Shown one piece after another: positions 49,983-61,210 of a stretch of 64,000 bases of DNA; the first letter of the stretch is position 1, and each line of letters begins with the position of its first letter. The DNA comes from Dyella sp. A6 (GTDB taxonomy: Bacteria > Pseudomonadota > Gammaproteobacteria > Xanthomonadales > Rhodanobacteraceae), in assembly GCF_036320485.1 (NCBI RefSeq), contig NZ_CP132911.1:2046001-2110000 (forward strand), in the 5' to 3' direction. The notes below the pieces were generated by a model, which was given only the letters and a program-made list of their open reading frames with translations, was not told the origin of the DNA and made no database searches. A program made the translations under genes and the position numbers.

Positions 49983-51047
49983 TTAAACCACGCCCTGCAA
50001 GGCCGGATGCACCAGCTTGCCGCCGTCCACGTTGATGCCCTTCTTCAGCGGCTCGAACTCGCGCCATTCATTGCCGCCCGCCAGACGCTGCACATACGGC
50101 AGGATCGCGGCCGAAATGGCCAGCGACGAGGTCTGCGGCACCGCGCCCGGCATGTTGGTCACGCAGAAGTGGGTCACGCCGTGGACGTCGTAGGTCGGCT
50201 CGGCCCAGGTGGTCGGACGCGAGGTCTCGAAGCAGCCGCCCTGGTCGATCGAGATGTCCACCACCACGCTGCCCTTCTCCATCGACTTGATCATGTCTTC
50301 GGTGAGCACGCGCGGCGCCTTGGCACTGGGGATCAGCACCGCACCGACCACCAGGTCGGCATCGCGCACTTCCTCGGCCACGCTGGATTCGTAGGCGTAC
50401 AGGCCGGTGACGTTCGGGCCAAGCTGGCGCATGGCTTCCATGCGGTCCGGACGCTTGTCGAACACCACCACGTTGGCACCGGCCTCGGCCGCCAGCGCAG
50501 CGGCATTGCCGCCGGCGACGCCCGCGCCCAGCACCACCACCTTGCCGCGCGGCGTGGCCGCCATGCCGCCCAGCAGCTTGCCCTTGCCGCCCTGCGGACG
50601 ATGCAGCAACGTGGTGCCGATCTGGGTGGCGATGCGACCGGCGATCACCGACATCGGCAACAGCAGCGGCAGCGCGCCGTTCTCTTCCACCGACTCGAAC
50701 GCCACACCGGTCAGGCCGATGTCGAGCAGGCTCTTGGTCAGTGCCGGCTCGGCCGCCAGGTGCAGATAGCAGAACAGCAGGTGATGCTTCTTCAGAAGGG
50801 CCAGATCGCCGGCGATCGGCTCCTTCACCTTCACTATCAGCTCGCCCGCCTCGTACAGCGCGGCGGCATCCGGCACGATCTTGATGCCTTCCTTGATGTA
50901 GGCCTCGTCGGAGAAGCCGCTCTTCTCGCCGGCGCCGGCCTGGATGAACACCTCGTGTCCGCGACGCACCAGATCGGCGGCGGCGGCGGGAACGAGAGCG
51001 ACACGCCCTTCGAGGGTCTTGGTTTCAGAAGGAATACCGATACGCAT
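49983..51047 (-). CDS. ald: Alanine dehydrogenase
   Basis: A 354-residue NAD-dependent enzyme that interconverts alanine and pyruvate plus ammonia. It starts [20 protein letters not shown]; substrate site [14 protein letters not shown], Rossmann motif [20 protein letters not shown], and signature [20 protein letters not shown], then [13 protein letters not shown]. Length is slightly below the usual 370. It lies 32 bases upstream of the ftsK start on the same strand and is divergent from trxB. Confidence 0.95.
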   Translation of the reverse strand: MRIGIPSETKTLEGRVALVPAAAADLVRRGHEVFIQAGAGEKSGFSDEAYIKEGIKIVPDAAALYEAGELIVKVKEPIAGDLALLKKHHLLFCYLHLAAEPALTKSLLDIGLTGVAFESVEENGALPLLLPMSVIAGRIATQIGTTLLHRPQGGKGKLLGGMAATPRGKVVVLGAGVAGGNAAALAAEAGANVVVFDKRPDRMEAMRQLGPNVTGLYAYESSVAEEVRDADLVVGAVLIPSAKAPRVLTEDMIKSMEKGSVVVDISIDQGGCFETSRPTTWAEPTYDVHGVTHFCVTNMPGAVPQTSSLAISAAILPYVQRLAGGNEWREFEPLKKGINVDGGKLVHPALQGVV

Positions 51048-51128
51048 GGGGAAGCATCCTGTGGGATATGCACGTTGAAACGCCACAACGGCCGGGCCGC
51101 TGCAGTGGTATCGACCGCTGCGCCTTGA

Positions 51129-52214
<1,086 letters not shown>

Positions 52215-52290
52215 TCCCGCCCACGGCCGGCGTGCCCGTACAGGCGCGCCGGCCACCCCATCACGGGACCACCACGGGACCGAGCACCAC

Positions 52291-53430
52291 ATGCCGCTGG
52301 CCGCACGCTTTCATGCCCGTATCGGGGAAATCCCCCAGGCCGACTGGGACGCCCTGCACGACGGCCGCTCGCCCTTCGTTGCGCATGCCTTCCTGCAGGC
52401 GCTGGAGCATGCCGGCTGCATCCGACCCGAATGGGGCTGGCAGGCGCACCATCTGGGCCTGTACGAAAACGGGCGACTGGTCGCCGCAGCCCCGCTGTAC
52501 CTGAAGGGCAACTCGCATGGCGAGTTCGTGTTCGACTGGAGCTGGGCCGCCGCCTATGAGCGTGCGGGCGGCGACTATTATCCCAAGCTGCTCAACGCCA
52601 TCCCCTATTCGCCAATTACCGGGCCGCGCCTGCTCGCGGGCGCCGGCCCGCTGGCGCCAGTCCTGCAGCGCGCGCTGATACAGGCCATGCGCGATGAGGC
52701 TGATCACCTGGGCCTGTCGTCCGTGCATGCCAATTTTCTTCCCGATACGGACGCCGAAGCGTTCGACGAGGACTGGCTGTGCCGCACCGACGTCCAGTTC
52801 CACTGGCATAACCTGGGCTGGCACAGCTTCGACGACTTCCTGGCTGCGCTCAATCACAAGAAGCGCAAAAACATCCGCCAGGAACGGGCACGGGTCGCTG
52901 CCACCGGTCTGCAGCTCGAATGGCGCGCAGGCCACTCGCTGGATCTGGACGAATGGCGCCGGGTCCATGCCTTGTACCAGGCCACGTTCGACGCCAAGGG
53001 CAACCATGCGGCACTGACGCCCGCCTTCTTCACCGGCCTGCGCGACATGGGCGAAACCGCGCAGCTGGCGCTGGCCCGCGACGGCGACACACTGGTCGCC
53101 ATGGCGTTGTTCCTGCGGGGCACCGACACGCTCTATGGCCGCTACTGGGGTGCCATCGAGGAAGTTCCGGGCCTGCATTTCGAGCTGTGCTACTACCGCG
53201 GCATCGAATACGCCATCACCCACCAGTTGAAGCGCTTCGAGCCGGGTGCGCAGGGGGAGCACAAGCTAGCCCGGGGCTTCCTGCCGGTACGCACGCATTC
53301 GCGGCACTATCTGGCCGATGAAGGTTTCCGTTCCGCCGTGCACACCGCGCTGCTGCGCGAAGCGGAAGCCATCGACGACTACGCCGACGAACTGGCGTCG
53401 CATAGCCCCTACGCGGACCGTAGCCGATGA
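52291..53430 (+). CDS. GNAT superfamily / peptidogalycan-biosynthesis-like protein (DUF482)
   Basis: A 379-residue protein of the FemAB-like acyltransferase fold. Signatures include WDALHDGRSPFVAHAFLQAL, NGRLVAAAPLYLKGNSHGEF, and NHKKRKNIRQERARV in the first half; ARGFLPVRTHSRHYLADEGF near the end. Family members are widespread in Proteobacteria and annotated as GNAT N-acetyltransferases without a confirmed substrate. Its stop overlaps the start of aat by four bases (ATGA), so the two are translationally coupled. Confidence 0.86.
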   Translation: MPLAARFHARIGEIPQADWDALHDGRSPFVAHAFLQALEHAGCIRPEWGWQAHHLGLYENGRLVAAAPLYLKGNSHGEFVFDWSWAAAYERAGGDYYPKLLNAIPYSPITGPRLLAGAGPLAPVLQRALIQAMRDEADHLGLSSVHANFLPDTDAEAFDEDWLCRTDVQFHWHNLGWHSFDDFLAALNHKKRKNIRQERARVAATGLQLEWRAGHSLDLDEWRRVHALYQATFDAKGNHAALTPAFFTGLRDMGETAQLALARDGDTLVAMALFLRGTDTLYGRYWGAIEEVPGLHFELCYYRGIEYAITHQLKRFEPGAQGEHKLARGFLPVRTHSRHYLADEGFRSAVHTALLREAEAIDDYADELASHSPYADRSR

Positions 53431-54158
53431 TCCGGCTGCCTCAGCTGGATCTCGCCCGACCCGATGCGTTTCCAGACCCATCGCACGCGCTGGCCGAACC
53501 GAACGGACTGCTCGCCTTCGGCGGGGACCTCTCGGCTACACGCCTGCTGGCCGCCTACACGCGCGGCATCTTTCCCTGGTACGGCCAGGGGCAACCGGTC
53601 CTGTGGTGGTCGCCCGATCCGCGCTGCGTGTTCGACGTGGCCGCACTCCACCCCAACCGCAGCCTGCGCCGCATGCTGGCGCACAGCCCCTGGCAGTTCA
53701 GTGTCGACCACGCCTTCGGCCAGGTGATCGAGGCCTGCGCCGCGCCACGCGGAGACGACGACGGCACCTGGATCGTGCCGGACATGATCGACGCCTATGT
53801 CCGGTTGCACGCGCAGGGGCATGCCCACAGCGTGGAAGTCTGGGACGGCACACGGCTGGTCGGTGGCATCTATGGCGTCGCGATCGGCCGACTGTTCTGC
53901 GGCGAATCGATGTTCAGCCGCGAAAGCAACGGCTCGAAAGTTGCCCTGATGGCTCTGGCATCGTGCCTGCGCCGGTGGGGATACCCGTGGCTCGACGCGC
54001 AGGTGAGCAATCCCCACCTGCTGTCGCTGGGCGCACTCGAAATGCCACGCCAGATGTTCCTGGACCATGCCACCCGCTGTACCGGCATGCCGCCCGATCC
54101 GCAGGCCTGGCGCACGCAGCATCGACAACCGGTCGCGGCACTGCTGCCTGACGCCTGA
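53427..54158 (+). CDS. aat: Leucyl/phenylalanyl-tRNA-protein transferase
   Basis: A 243-residue enzyme that adds Leu or Phe to N-terminal Arg or Lys of proteins, marking them for ClpAPS degradation. Motifs: FPDPSHALAEPNGLLAFGGD, GIFPWYGQGQPVLWWSPDPR, SVEVWDGTRLVGGIYGVAIG, CGESMFSRESNGSKVAL, then DAQVSNPHLLSLGA. Length and pattern are typical. It is convergent with the HD-GYP gene. Confidence 0.96.
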   Translation: MIRLPQLDLARPDAFPDPSHALAEPNGLLAFGGDLSATRLLAAYTRGIFPWYGQGQPVLWWSPDPRCVFDVAALHPNRSLRRMLAHSPWQFSVDHAFGQVIEACAAPRGDDDGTWIVPDMIDAYVRLHAQGHAHSVEVWDGTRLVGGIYGVAIGRLFCGESMFSRESNGSKVALMALASCLRRWGYPWLDAQVSNPHLLSLGALEMPRQMFLDHATRCTGMPPDPQAWRTQHRQPVAALLPDA

Positions 54159-54170
54159 TCCGGCAGCGCG

Positions 54171-55022
54171 CTAGGCCAGCGCCTTCAGTTCGTCGTAGTG
54201 GCCCAGGAACAGCTCGACCAGTTGCGGGTCGAGCTGCTGGCCGGCGACGCTGCGCAGGTGATCGAGCACTTCATCTTCCGGCCATGCCGGCTTGTAGACG
54301 CGGGCACTGCTCAGCGCGTCCCACACGTCGACCACGCTGAAGATCCGGGCCGCCAGCGGAATGGCCTCGCCTCGCAGTCCCTGCGGGTAGCCCTCGCCGT
54401 CCCAGCGCTCGTGATGGCAGTACGGAATGTCCACGGCGTCGCGCAGGAAGTCGACCTGCAGCAGCATGTCGCGACCGATCCGCGGATGGGTCCGCATCAC
54501 CGCGATTTCGTCGGCATCGAGCTTGCCCGGCTTGATCAGGATCGCATCCGGCAACGCCAGCTTGCCGATGTCGTGCAGCAGCGCGCCGAAACGCAGGTCG
54601 CGCAAGGCCTTGCCTTCCAGCCCGACCAGCCGCGCCATGCCCTCGGTCACGCGCATCACCCGGCTCGAATGGTCGCCGGTTTCCTTGTGACGGGCATCCA
54701 TCGCGCTGACCAGCACCCGCAGCGACTGCTCGTTGCCCTCCAGCAACTTGCGGTTGACCGCGCTCATCCGGTGCACGGTATGCCCGATCATCCCGTACAG
54801 CATGACGCCCGTCGCCAGCACGAACAGCCAGCCCTTGGCACTCTGCAGCGAGGTCAGGTGACGCGGATTGTGCACCAGTGCATCCAGTACCAGGTCGGAC
54901 AGCCAGATCCATATCGCGGAAATGACGACATAGGTGATGGTGGTGCGCAGTTGCGGACTGATTGTCAAGCTGAGGACCCTGAATCGTGTGCGCTGGTTTC
55001 GCGCATCCGCCCATTCTGCCAT
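54171..55022 (-). CDS. HD-GYP domain protein (putative c-di-GMP phosphodiesterase)
   Basis: A 283-residue protein with two N-terminal helices (TYVVISAIWIWLSDLVLDAL; WLFVLATGVMLYGMIGHTV) and a cytoplasmic HD-GYP domain (about 100-275). The HD pair is His150-Asp151 in GALLHDIGKLALPD, and the GYP segment is HHERWDGEGYPQGLRG (about 203-218), so catalytic residues are complete. Other metal ligands (DHSSRVMRVT, RTHPRIGRDML) are present. It would hydrolyse c-di-GMP. The signal it reads is unknown. Confidence 0.88.
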   Translation of the reverse strand: MAEWADARNQRTRFRVLSLTISPQLRTTITYVVISAIWIWLSDLVLDALVHNPRHLTSLQSAKGWLFVLATGVMLYGMIGHTVHRMSAVNRKLLEGNEQSLRVLVSAMDARHKETGDHSSRVMRVTEGMARLVGLEGKALRDLRFGALLHDIGKLALPDAILIKPGKLDADEIAVMRTHPRIGRDMLLQVDFLRDAVDIPYCHHERWDGEGYPQGLRGEAIPLAARIFSVVDVWDALSSARVYKPAWPEDEVLDHLRSVAGQQLDPQLVELFLGHYDELKALA

Positions 55023-55058
55023 CGGGTCAAGGGCTTTCGACGTGGACTGCTTCGCGGT

Positions 55059-56318
55059 TTAGCCCGCTCGCGGCGCGTATTTGCGGGCGACGTAGGCGTC
55101 CAGCAGGCCCACGAATTCCGAGGCGATGTTGTCGCCGCGCAGGGTCATCGCCTTCTCGCCGTCGATGAACACCGGGGCGGCCGGCGCCTCGCCGTTGCCC
55201 GGCAGGGAAATGCCGATGTTGGCGTGCTTGGATTCGCCCGGGCCATTCACCACACAGCCCATCACCGCCAAGGTAAGGTTTTCCACCCCGTCGTATTTCA
55301 GCCGCCACAGCGGCATCTGTTCGCGCACATGTTCCTGCACGGTCTTGGCCAGCTCCTGGAAGAACTCGCTGGTGGTGCGGCCACAGCCCGGGCAGGCAGT
55401 GACCAGCGGGGTGAACGAGCGCAGTCCCATGGTCTGCAGCAGTTCCTGCGCCACGATCACTTCGCCGGTGCGCGACGCGCCGGGCTCGGGCGTCAGCGAT
55501 ATGCGGATGGTGTCGCCGATGCCTTCCTGCAGCAGCACCGCCAGCGCCGCGCTGGAGGCGGTGATGCCCTTGGAACCCATGCCCGCCTCGGTCAGGCCCA
55601 GATGCAGGGCATAGTCGCAGCGCCGGGCCAGGTCGCGGTACACCGCGATCAGCTCCTGCACGCCGGAAACCTTGCACGACAGGATGATCCGCTCATGTGC
55701 AAGGCCGATCTCCTCGGCCTTGGCGGCGGAGTCCAGCGCCGAACGGATCAGCGCCTCGCGCGCCACGTGCGAAGCGTCCCAGGGTTCGGCACGCTTCGCG
55801 TTCTCGTCCATCAGCACGGCGACCATGCTCTGGTCCAGCGAGCCCCAGTTGGCGCCGATGCGCACCGGCTTGCCGTACTGGATCGCCTTCTCGATGATCG
55901 CACCGAACTGGGCGTCGCGCTTCTTGCCGAAGCCCACGTTGCCGGGGTTGATGCGGTACTTCGCCAGGATCTCGGCGCAGGCCGGTTCCTGTTCCAGCAA
56001 CTGGTGCCCGTTGTAGTGGAAGTCGCCCACGATCGGCACCTCCACGCCCATCATCGTCAGCCGCTCGGCGATGCGCGGTACCGCCGCCGCCGCCGCCGGC
56101 GTGTTCACCGTGATTCGCACGATCTCGGAACCGGCACGTGCCAGCTCGGCGATCTGCTTTGCGGTGCTGACCGGGTCCTCGGTATCGGTGTTGGTCATCG
56201 ACTGCACCACGATGGGCGCTCCGCCACCGACGGTGACCTTGCCGATCTGCACGCCGACGCTGGCGCGACGCGCGGCCGGCTCGGCGGGACGCGGCTGCTG
56301 GGATGAAAGCTGGTTCAT
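55059..56318 (-). CDS. ispG: 4-hydroxy-3-methylbut-2-en-1-yl diphosphate synthase
   Basis: A 419-residue iron-sulfur enzyme of the MEP isoprenoid pathway that converts ME-cPP to HMBPP. The N-terminal TIM barrel starts [38 protein letters not shown]; the C-terminal domain holds the [4Fe-4S] cysteines in [14 protein letters not shown] and [14 protein letters not shown]. Start ATG 56318 ([20 protein letters not shown]) is preferred. It lies on the same strand as, and 36 bases upstream of, the HD-GYP gene. Confidence 0.96.
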   Translation of the reverse strand: MNQLSSQQPRPAEPAARRASVGVQIGKVTVGGGAPIVVQSMTNTDTEDPVSTAKQIAELARAGSEIVRITVNTPAAAAAVPRIAERLTMMGVEVPIVGDFHYNGHQLLEQEPACAEILAKYRINPGNVGFGKKRDAQFGAIIEKAIQYGKPVRIGANWGSLDQSMVAVLMDENAKRAEPWDASHVAREALIRSALDSAAKAEEIGLAHERIILSCKVSGVQELIAVYRDLARRCDYALHLGLTEAGMGSKGITASSAALAVLLQEGIGDTIRISLTPEPGASRTGEVIVAQELLQTMGLRSFTPLVTACPGCGRTTSEFFQELAKTVQEHVREQMPLWRLKYDGVENLTLAVMGCVVNGPGESKHANIGISLPGNGEAPAAPVFIDGEKAMTLRGDNIASEFVGLLDAYVARKYAPRAG

Positions 56319-56421
56319 GGATCGATGACCGGAATGCTGCGGGCCACGGCTGGTGGCGATGCGCGCAAGGATAACCGATCCACCCTGCGGCACCGTGACA
56401 CCCCGCCACCGCCAGAGTGGA

Positions 56422-58356
56422 TCAGCGGCGCAGTGCCGCCAGCAGAAGCCTCTGTTGCAGGCGCTCGGACAGGTTCACGGGTGACTGCAGCTGCATGCGT
56501 GCCAGTGCGGCTTGCTCGCCCTCCGCCGCATCGCCGGGACGCAGCAGGCGTCGCAGCAGCCCGAGTCGACCGCGCCAGCTCGCGCTATCGGCCTGCAGTT
56601 GCTTGAGCACCGGCAACAGGCGCTGCTCCAGCGCATCGAAATCGCTGCCGAACGGGAACGCCGGCAGCCAGCCCTTGCTGCGCAGCGGCCCCAGCTGCTG
56701 CAGGTGCTCGGGCGTATGTCTGCGCCAGGCATCGGGAATGCGGAAGTCCAGCGACAGCTTGCCGTGCGCCTTGGCCTCGGCACTCAACGCATCGAGGAAA
56801 CGCGCATCGGCCACGGCAAGCATCGCCGCCACGCATTCGGCATCGCTCTTGCCGCGCAGGTCGGCCACGCCGTACTCGGTCACCACGATGTCGCGCAGGT
56901 GACGCGGAATCGTGGTCTGGCCATAGTCCCAGCGGATATTGGTATGCACGCTGCCGCCGGCCTCGCGGGTCGCCCGCAGCATCAGGATCGAGCGCCCTCC
57001 GGGCAGCTCGTGCGCCATCGCCACGAAGTTGTATTGCCCGCCCACCCCGCTGACCACATGGCCGTCGTCCAGCGTGTCCGAGGCCACCGCGCCCAGCAGG
57101 GTCGCGATCATGCCGGTGTTGAAGAAGCGCGCGCCCCGCCGCTGCAGCGCGGCCAGCGGCTGGTGGTCGCCGTAGAGCTGGTTGACGTTGGAGACCCGGC
57201 ACATGTCGATGGCATCGGGGTCCGCCGCCTCGACCTCGGACAGCCACTCGTACAACTCGCGACTGCCCAGGAAGAACGCACCGCGCAGGTAATGTCCACC
57301 AGGCACGTCGGCAGGCAGTCGCCCGACGGCTGCGGCCCGTTCCAGCGCCATGTTGTCCCAGCTGCGGCGCTTGAGGATGCCGGCACGCTGCAGGTGCATG
57401 AAGCCGTCCATCACCATCTCGCTGGCGCCGTACAGCCCGGTGACAAACGGCGTCAGCCCGCCGACGTGGCCTGCGACGGCATGGGTGGCGCCCTTGCCGT
57501 CCAGCGTCACCAGTGCCGCGCGCCAGGCCGTATTGTCCTGATGGCGCAGCAACAGCGCCTTGACCAGCGCGTCGGACAGCGCGCCGATGCCGATCTGCAG
57601 GCAGCCGCCATCCTTGACCAAGGCACTGGCATGCAGGCCCAGCGCGTATTCAGCCAGCCCCACCGGCTGGCGCGGCAACGCGAACAGAGGGGGCGACGAG
57701 GGCGGTGCCAGTTCGAGATCGAAGAAGTCCTCGGCCACCTCGGCATGACCACTCAGATAAGGCAGCTGCGGATGCACCACTGCCACGCACAGCGGCCGGG
57801 CCCGGCCGGCCGCCTTCTGCCGATCGAGGAAGTCCAGCGTCAGGTCCGGGTTGCACGACAGGCTGTAGCGCACGCCCGCCGGCGTCTCGCGCCGCGCCAC
57901 CAGCTGCACCAGCAGGTTGATGTCCTGCTCCACCAGATCACGCGCCACGTGGGTGTAGTTCTGGCTGATGTAGCTGCACTGCGCACTGCCCGAGTGCAGC
58001 ATCATGCCGGACTGCATGTAGAACTCGTGCACCGCCACGTTCGGCGGCAGGGCATCGCGGGCCTGGTCCAGCGCATACTGCGGATCGACGCAGTCGGCAC
58101 CGAAATGCCGCTCCAGGAACGGCTCGAGAAAACGCCCCTCGAGCCCTGAACCCGGTTGGGGACGTGTCAGCGACAACGCGGTGTACAGCGTCATCGAGCG
58201 CCAGGTGTCGTCGCGCACCAGCCGGTAGAGCGCATTGAGCAGACCGTGCGGTTTGCCCAGTCCCAGCGGCGCGGCGATGCGCAGATCGGCGCCGAGGCGC
58301 TCGGCGATCAGCCGCGCGCAGGCCGAGGTGTCGGTCAAGCGTTGGTCCTGCAACAT
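56422..58356 (-). CDS. Acetyl-CoA hydrolase/transferase family protein
   Basis: A 644-residue protein. Family signatures include [80 protein letters not shown] and [20 protein letters not shown], then [20 protein letters not shown]. This is the pattern of a CoA-transferase subfamily larger than 4-hydroxybutyrate CoA-transferase, common in xanthomonads. It should transfer or hydrolyse acyl-CoA; the glutamyl nucleophile is probably in the GASEMVMDG segment. The start [20 protein letters not shown] is at 58356. Confidence 0.85.
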   Translation of the reverse strand: MLQDQRLTDTSACARLIAERLGADLRIAAPLGLGKPHGLLNALYRLVRDDTWRSMTLYTALSLTRPQPGSGLEGRFLEPFLERHFGADCVDPQYALDQARDALPPNVAVHEFYMQSGMMLHSGSAQCSYISQNYTHVARDLVEQDINLLVQLVARRETPAGVRYSLSCNPDLTLDFLDRQKAAGRARPLCVAVVHPQLPYLSGHAEVAEDFFDLELAPPSSPPLFALPRQPVGLAEYALGLHASALVKDGGCLQIGIGALSDALVKALLLRHQDNTAWRAALVTLDGKGATHAVAGHVGGLTPFVTGLYGASEMVMDGFMHLQRAGILKRRSWDNMALERAAAVGRLPADVPGGHYLRGAFFLGSRELYEWLSEVEAADPDAIDMCRVSNVNQLYGDHQPLAALQRRGARFFNTGMIATLLGAVASDTLDDGHVVSGVGGQYNFVAMAHELPGGRSILMLRATREAGGSVHTNIRWDYGQTTIPRHLRDIVVTEYGVADLRGKSDAECVAAMLAVADARFLDALSAEAKAHGKLSLDFRIPDAWRRHTPEHLQQLGPLRSKGWLPAFPFGSDFDALEQRLLPVLKQLQADSASWRGRLGLLRRLLRPGDAAEGEQAALARMQLQSPVNLSERLQQRLLLAALRR

Positions 58357-58448
58357 GCGGCGATCATGCCAGAAGCAGCGTGTGGGCCATGCATGCGTGA
58401 TGTCCGTCCGCACGATTTCCCTCCGCATGCTTGCCCTACACTCGCGGC

Positions 58449-59891
58449 ATGCCTGCCTCACCCCTGACTGCCGCCTCGCCGTTCCGCCTGCTGGCCGAAC
58501 AGGCCCTGAGCCGCGCCGCCGGTGCGCCGCTGATCGACGGCAACGCGGTCGAACTGCTGATCGATGCCGAAGCGCACTACGCCGCCTGGCTGGCGGCGAT
58601 CCGGAGCGCACGGCATCGCGTGCTGCTGGAGAACTACATCATCCGCAACGACGAAATCGGCCGTGCCTTCCGCGACGCGTTGACCGAGCGGGCCCGCGAC
58701 GGCGTCGCGGTGGCCGTGATCTGCGACTGGATGGGTGGCCTGGGACAGGCCAACGCGGCCTTCTGGCGACCGCTGCGCGCGGCCGGTGGCGAGGTACGCA
58801 TCTTCAATCCGCCGCAACTGGGACGGCCGTTCGGATGGATCAGCCGAGACCATCGCAAGACGCTGGTGGTGGACGGCAGGCATGGCTTTCTCTCCGGCGT
58901 ATGCATCAGCGCGAAATGGCTGGGCGCACCGAAACGCGGCGTCCCGCCCTGGCGCGACACCGGGGTCGCCATACATGGCCCGGCCGTGGCCGAACTCGAG
59001 GCCGCCTTCGCCGACAGCTGGGCCGCCACTGGCCCCGCCCTGCCCGATCGCCTGCGCGGTCACCCGCCCCTGGAGGCGGCCGGCGACGTGTCGCTGCGAC
59101 TGATCGCCACCCAGCCCGCCACCGCCGGCATGTACCGGCTGGACCAGATGATCGCGGCCATGGCGCGTCGCAGCCTGTGGCTCACCGATGCCTACTTCGT
59201 GGGCGTGGCGCCGTATGTGCAGGCACTGGCCGCCGCAGCCCGCGATGGCGTGGACGTGCGTCTGCTGGTACCCGGCAGCAGCGACATTCCAGTGGTGGCA
59301 GGACTGTCGCGCGCCGGCTACCGCCCGCTGCTCAAGGCCGGCATCCGCGTGTTCGAGTGGAACGGCTCCATGCTGCATGCCAAGACCGCGGTGGCCGACG
59401 GCCAGTGGGCCCGCGTAGGCTCGTCGAACCTGAATTTGGCCAGTTGGCTTGGCAATCGCGAAATCGATGTCGCGGTGGAAAACGCCGGCTTCGCCAGCCA
59501 GCTCGCCGAGCAGTACGAGCGCGACCTGGAAAATGCCACCGAGATCGTGCTGTCGCCACGTCGCCGACGCGGCGAATCCGTGCGCAGCAGCACCCACCGA
59601 CCGCCTCGCCCGCGACGCAGCGGCGGCAGCTCCGGTCGCGCTGCCGCCGGTGCCTTGCGTATTGCCAATACCGTTGGCGCGGCGCTCGCCGACCGCCGGG
59701 TGCTCGGCGACACCACCAGCGGCCCGCTGCTGGGCGGCACGGCGCTACTGGTGGCGCTTGCCGTGGTGGCGTGGCTGTGGCCCGCCGTGGTGGCCTGGCC
59801 GCTTGGCCTGCTGGCCGCCTGGCTGGCACTCAATCTGGGCGTGCGCCTGTGGCGACAATACCGCCGCAAGCGGCAACGCCGCGCCACCTGA
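58449..59891 (+). CDS. Phospholipase D-family cardiolipin synthase-like protein (ClsB-like)
   Basis: A 480-residue protein with two HKD catalytic motifs: HRKTLVVDGRHGFLSG in the first half and HAKTAVADGQWARVGSSNLN in the second. NYIIRNDEIGRAFRDALTER and DAYFVGVAPYVQAL are also family-like. The C-terminal about 120 residues are Arg-rich, then hydrophobic (TALLVALAVVAWLWPAVVAW), suggesting a membrane hairpin. It probably joins phosphatidylglycerol molecules to cardiolipin or makes a related lipid. Start ATG 58449 (MPASPLTAASPFRLLAEQAL) is chosen; ATG 58431 adds six residues. Confidence 0.88.
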   Translation: MPASPLTAASPFRLLAEQALSRAAGAPLIDGNAVELLIDAEAHYAAWLAAIRSARHRVLLENYIIRNDEIGRAFRDALTERARDGVAVAVICDWMGGLGQANAAFWRPLRAAGGEVRIFNPPQLGRPFGWISRDHRKTLVVDGRHGFLSGVCISAKWLGAPKRGVPPWRDTGVAIHGPAVAELEAAFADSWAATGPALPDRLRGHPPLEAAGDVSLRLIATQPATAGMYRLDQMIAAMARRSLWLTDAYFVGVAPYVQALAAAARDGVDVRLLVPGSSDIPVVAGLSRAGYRPLLKAGIRVFEWNGSMLHAKTAVADGQWARVGSSNLNLASWLGNREIDVAVENAGFASQLAEQYERDLENATEIVLSPRRRRGESVRSSTHRPPRPRRSGGSSGRAAAGALRIANTVGAALADRRVLGDTTSGPLLGGTALLVALAVVAWLWPAVVAWPLGLLAAWLALNLGVRLWRQYRRKRQRRAT

Positions 59892-59946
59892 GCGCGGCCC
59901 CGCCGATCATCGCGGCTCTGCCGTGATCGCCCGCCCCGACAAGGCG

Positions 59947-60558
59947 TCAATAGCCTACGGTGAAGCGCCGGCGTGAATGTCGTGGATGCTCGATCTCGTC
60001 CGCCATCGCGATGGCGTAATCCTCGAACGAGATGCTGCTGCCGCTGGCCGTGCTGAGCAGTTGGTCGGTGCCAACGCGGAATGTGCCGGTGCGCTCGCCC
60101 GGCACGAACAGGGCCGAAGGCGAAAGGAAGGTCCAGTCGAGATCGTCGACGGCCTTCAGCCGGTCGAGGAACACCGCGCCCTGCAGTGCCTCCTGCTTGT
60201 ACTGGGCCGGGAAATCGGGCTGATCGACCAGCCGCTGTCCTGGTGCAACCTCCAGACTGCCTGCGCCACCCACGACCAGAAAGCGTTTCACGCCTGCGGC
60301 GCGCACCGCACCGGTCAGCCGGTCGAAATCGCTGTCGAGGAACTTCACCGAGCTGATCACTGCGTCGTGCCCGGCAAGCAGCGCGGCCAGGGCCGCCTCG
60401 TCGCCGATGTCACCCTTCAGAGCGACGACGCCCGGCCACGCCTGGATTTTTTCGGGATGACGGGCGATCGCCGAAACGCGATGACTGCGGTCCGAGAGTT
60501 CCTTGAGAATGCGCGTGCCGACATTGCCGGAAGCGCCAATGAGTGCGATGTGTGCCAT
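59947..60558 (-). CDS. NAD(P)-binding oxidoreductase (QorB/YwnB-like)
   Basis: A 203-residue Rossmann protein, MAHIALIGASGNVGTRILKE with the GxxGxxG dinucleotide motif at about 8-14. GDIGDEAALAALLAGHDAVI and FLVVGGAGSLEVAPG follow the NAD(P)H-binding atypical-SDR pattern. In other bacteria such genes lie next to HxlR regulators and encode quinone or flavin reductases. It is divergent from an HxlR gene with a palindrome between them. Substrate unknown. Confidence 0.88.
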   Translation of the reverse strand: MAHIALIGASGNVGTRILKELSDRSHRVSAIARHPEKIQAWPGVVALKGDIGDEAALAALLAGHDAVISSVKFLDSDFDRLTGAVRAAGVKRFLVVGGAGSLEVAPGQRLVDQPDFPAQYKQEALQGAVFLDRLKAVDDLDWTFLSPSALFVPGERTGTFRVGTDQLLSTASGSSISFEDYAIAMADEIEHPRHSRRRFTVGY

Positions 60559-60603
60559 GGTCTTTACCTGTGGATCTGCATGATTGAGGTTTGCATCGAC
60601 AAT

Positions 60604-60624
60604 AAGGTCTAGAAACTAGACCTT
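60604..60624. promoter_or_regulatory. palindromic operator candidate for the HxlR regulator
   Basis: Two perfect 9-bp half-sites AAGGTCTAG and CTAGACCTT separated by AAA, in the 168-base space between the divergent oxidoreductase and HxlR genes. A single symmetric site in this position is what a dimeric winged-helix regulator would bind. Binding is inferred. Confidence 0.7.
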
Positions 60625-60726
60625 TGACATCAGGCAAGGTATATAGCGCCCTGGGTCTTTACAAGACGTCACGGCCAGGTGATCAGGTCAGCCCGGCGTG
60701 ACCATGGCGTCGTGGAGCGCCGCACC

Positions 60727-61122
60727 ATGCATCAGGACACACCCGACACTGCCCCCTACGCGTTCGCACAGCCGTGCCCGATCCGCGATGTGCTGGACCG
60801 GATCGGCGACCAGTGGAGCCTGCTGATCCTGCAGGCGCTCGATCCCGGCACACTGCGCTTCAGCGAGCTGCAGCGGGAGATCGCCGACATCTCCAAGCAG
60901 ATGCTCGCCAAGACCCTGCGCAGCCTGGAGGAAGACGGCCTCGTCAAGCGGACCCTATATCCGGAAGTGCCGCCACGGGTCGAATACCGGCTGACCGATC
61001 TCGGTCGCTCCTTCCTGGTGCCCCTGAAACAGCTCACCGACTGGGCGAACACGCACCATCGGGCCATCTGCGAGGCACGCGACGACTACGGCGCCAGGAA
61101 AGACCGCCATCGGAGTGGCTGA
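60727..61122 (+). CDS. HxlR family transcriptional regulator
   Basis: A 131-residue winged-helix regulator: CPIRDVLDRIGDQWSLLILQ, then ALDPGTLRFSELQREIADIS, KQMLAKTLRSLEEDGLVKRT and LYPEVPPRVEYRLTDLGRSF, a textbook HxlR domain. The N-terminal Cys (AQPCPIRDVL) is in the position used for redox or electrophile sensing in some members (QorR, YodB). Start ATG 60727 (MHQDTPDTAPYAFAQPCPIR). It probably controls the divergent oxidoreductase. Confidence 0.92.
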   Translation: MHQDTPDTAPYAFAQPCPIRDVLDRIGDQWSLLILQALDPGTLRFSELQREIADISKQMLAKTLRSLEEDGLVKRTLYPEVPPRVEYRLTDLGRSFLVPLKQLTDWANTHHRAICEARDDYGARKDRHRSG

Positions 61123-61210
61123 ACCGGCCGCGACACCCCGTGAGAAAAGACATGCATAACCATCCGCAAGCGCTTGTTATCCAAACAGGCCATGCTAGGC
61201 TGCAAGGTCC

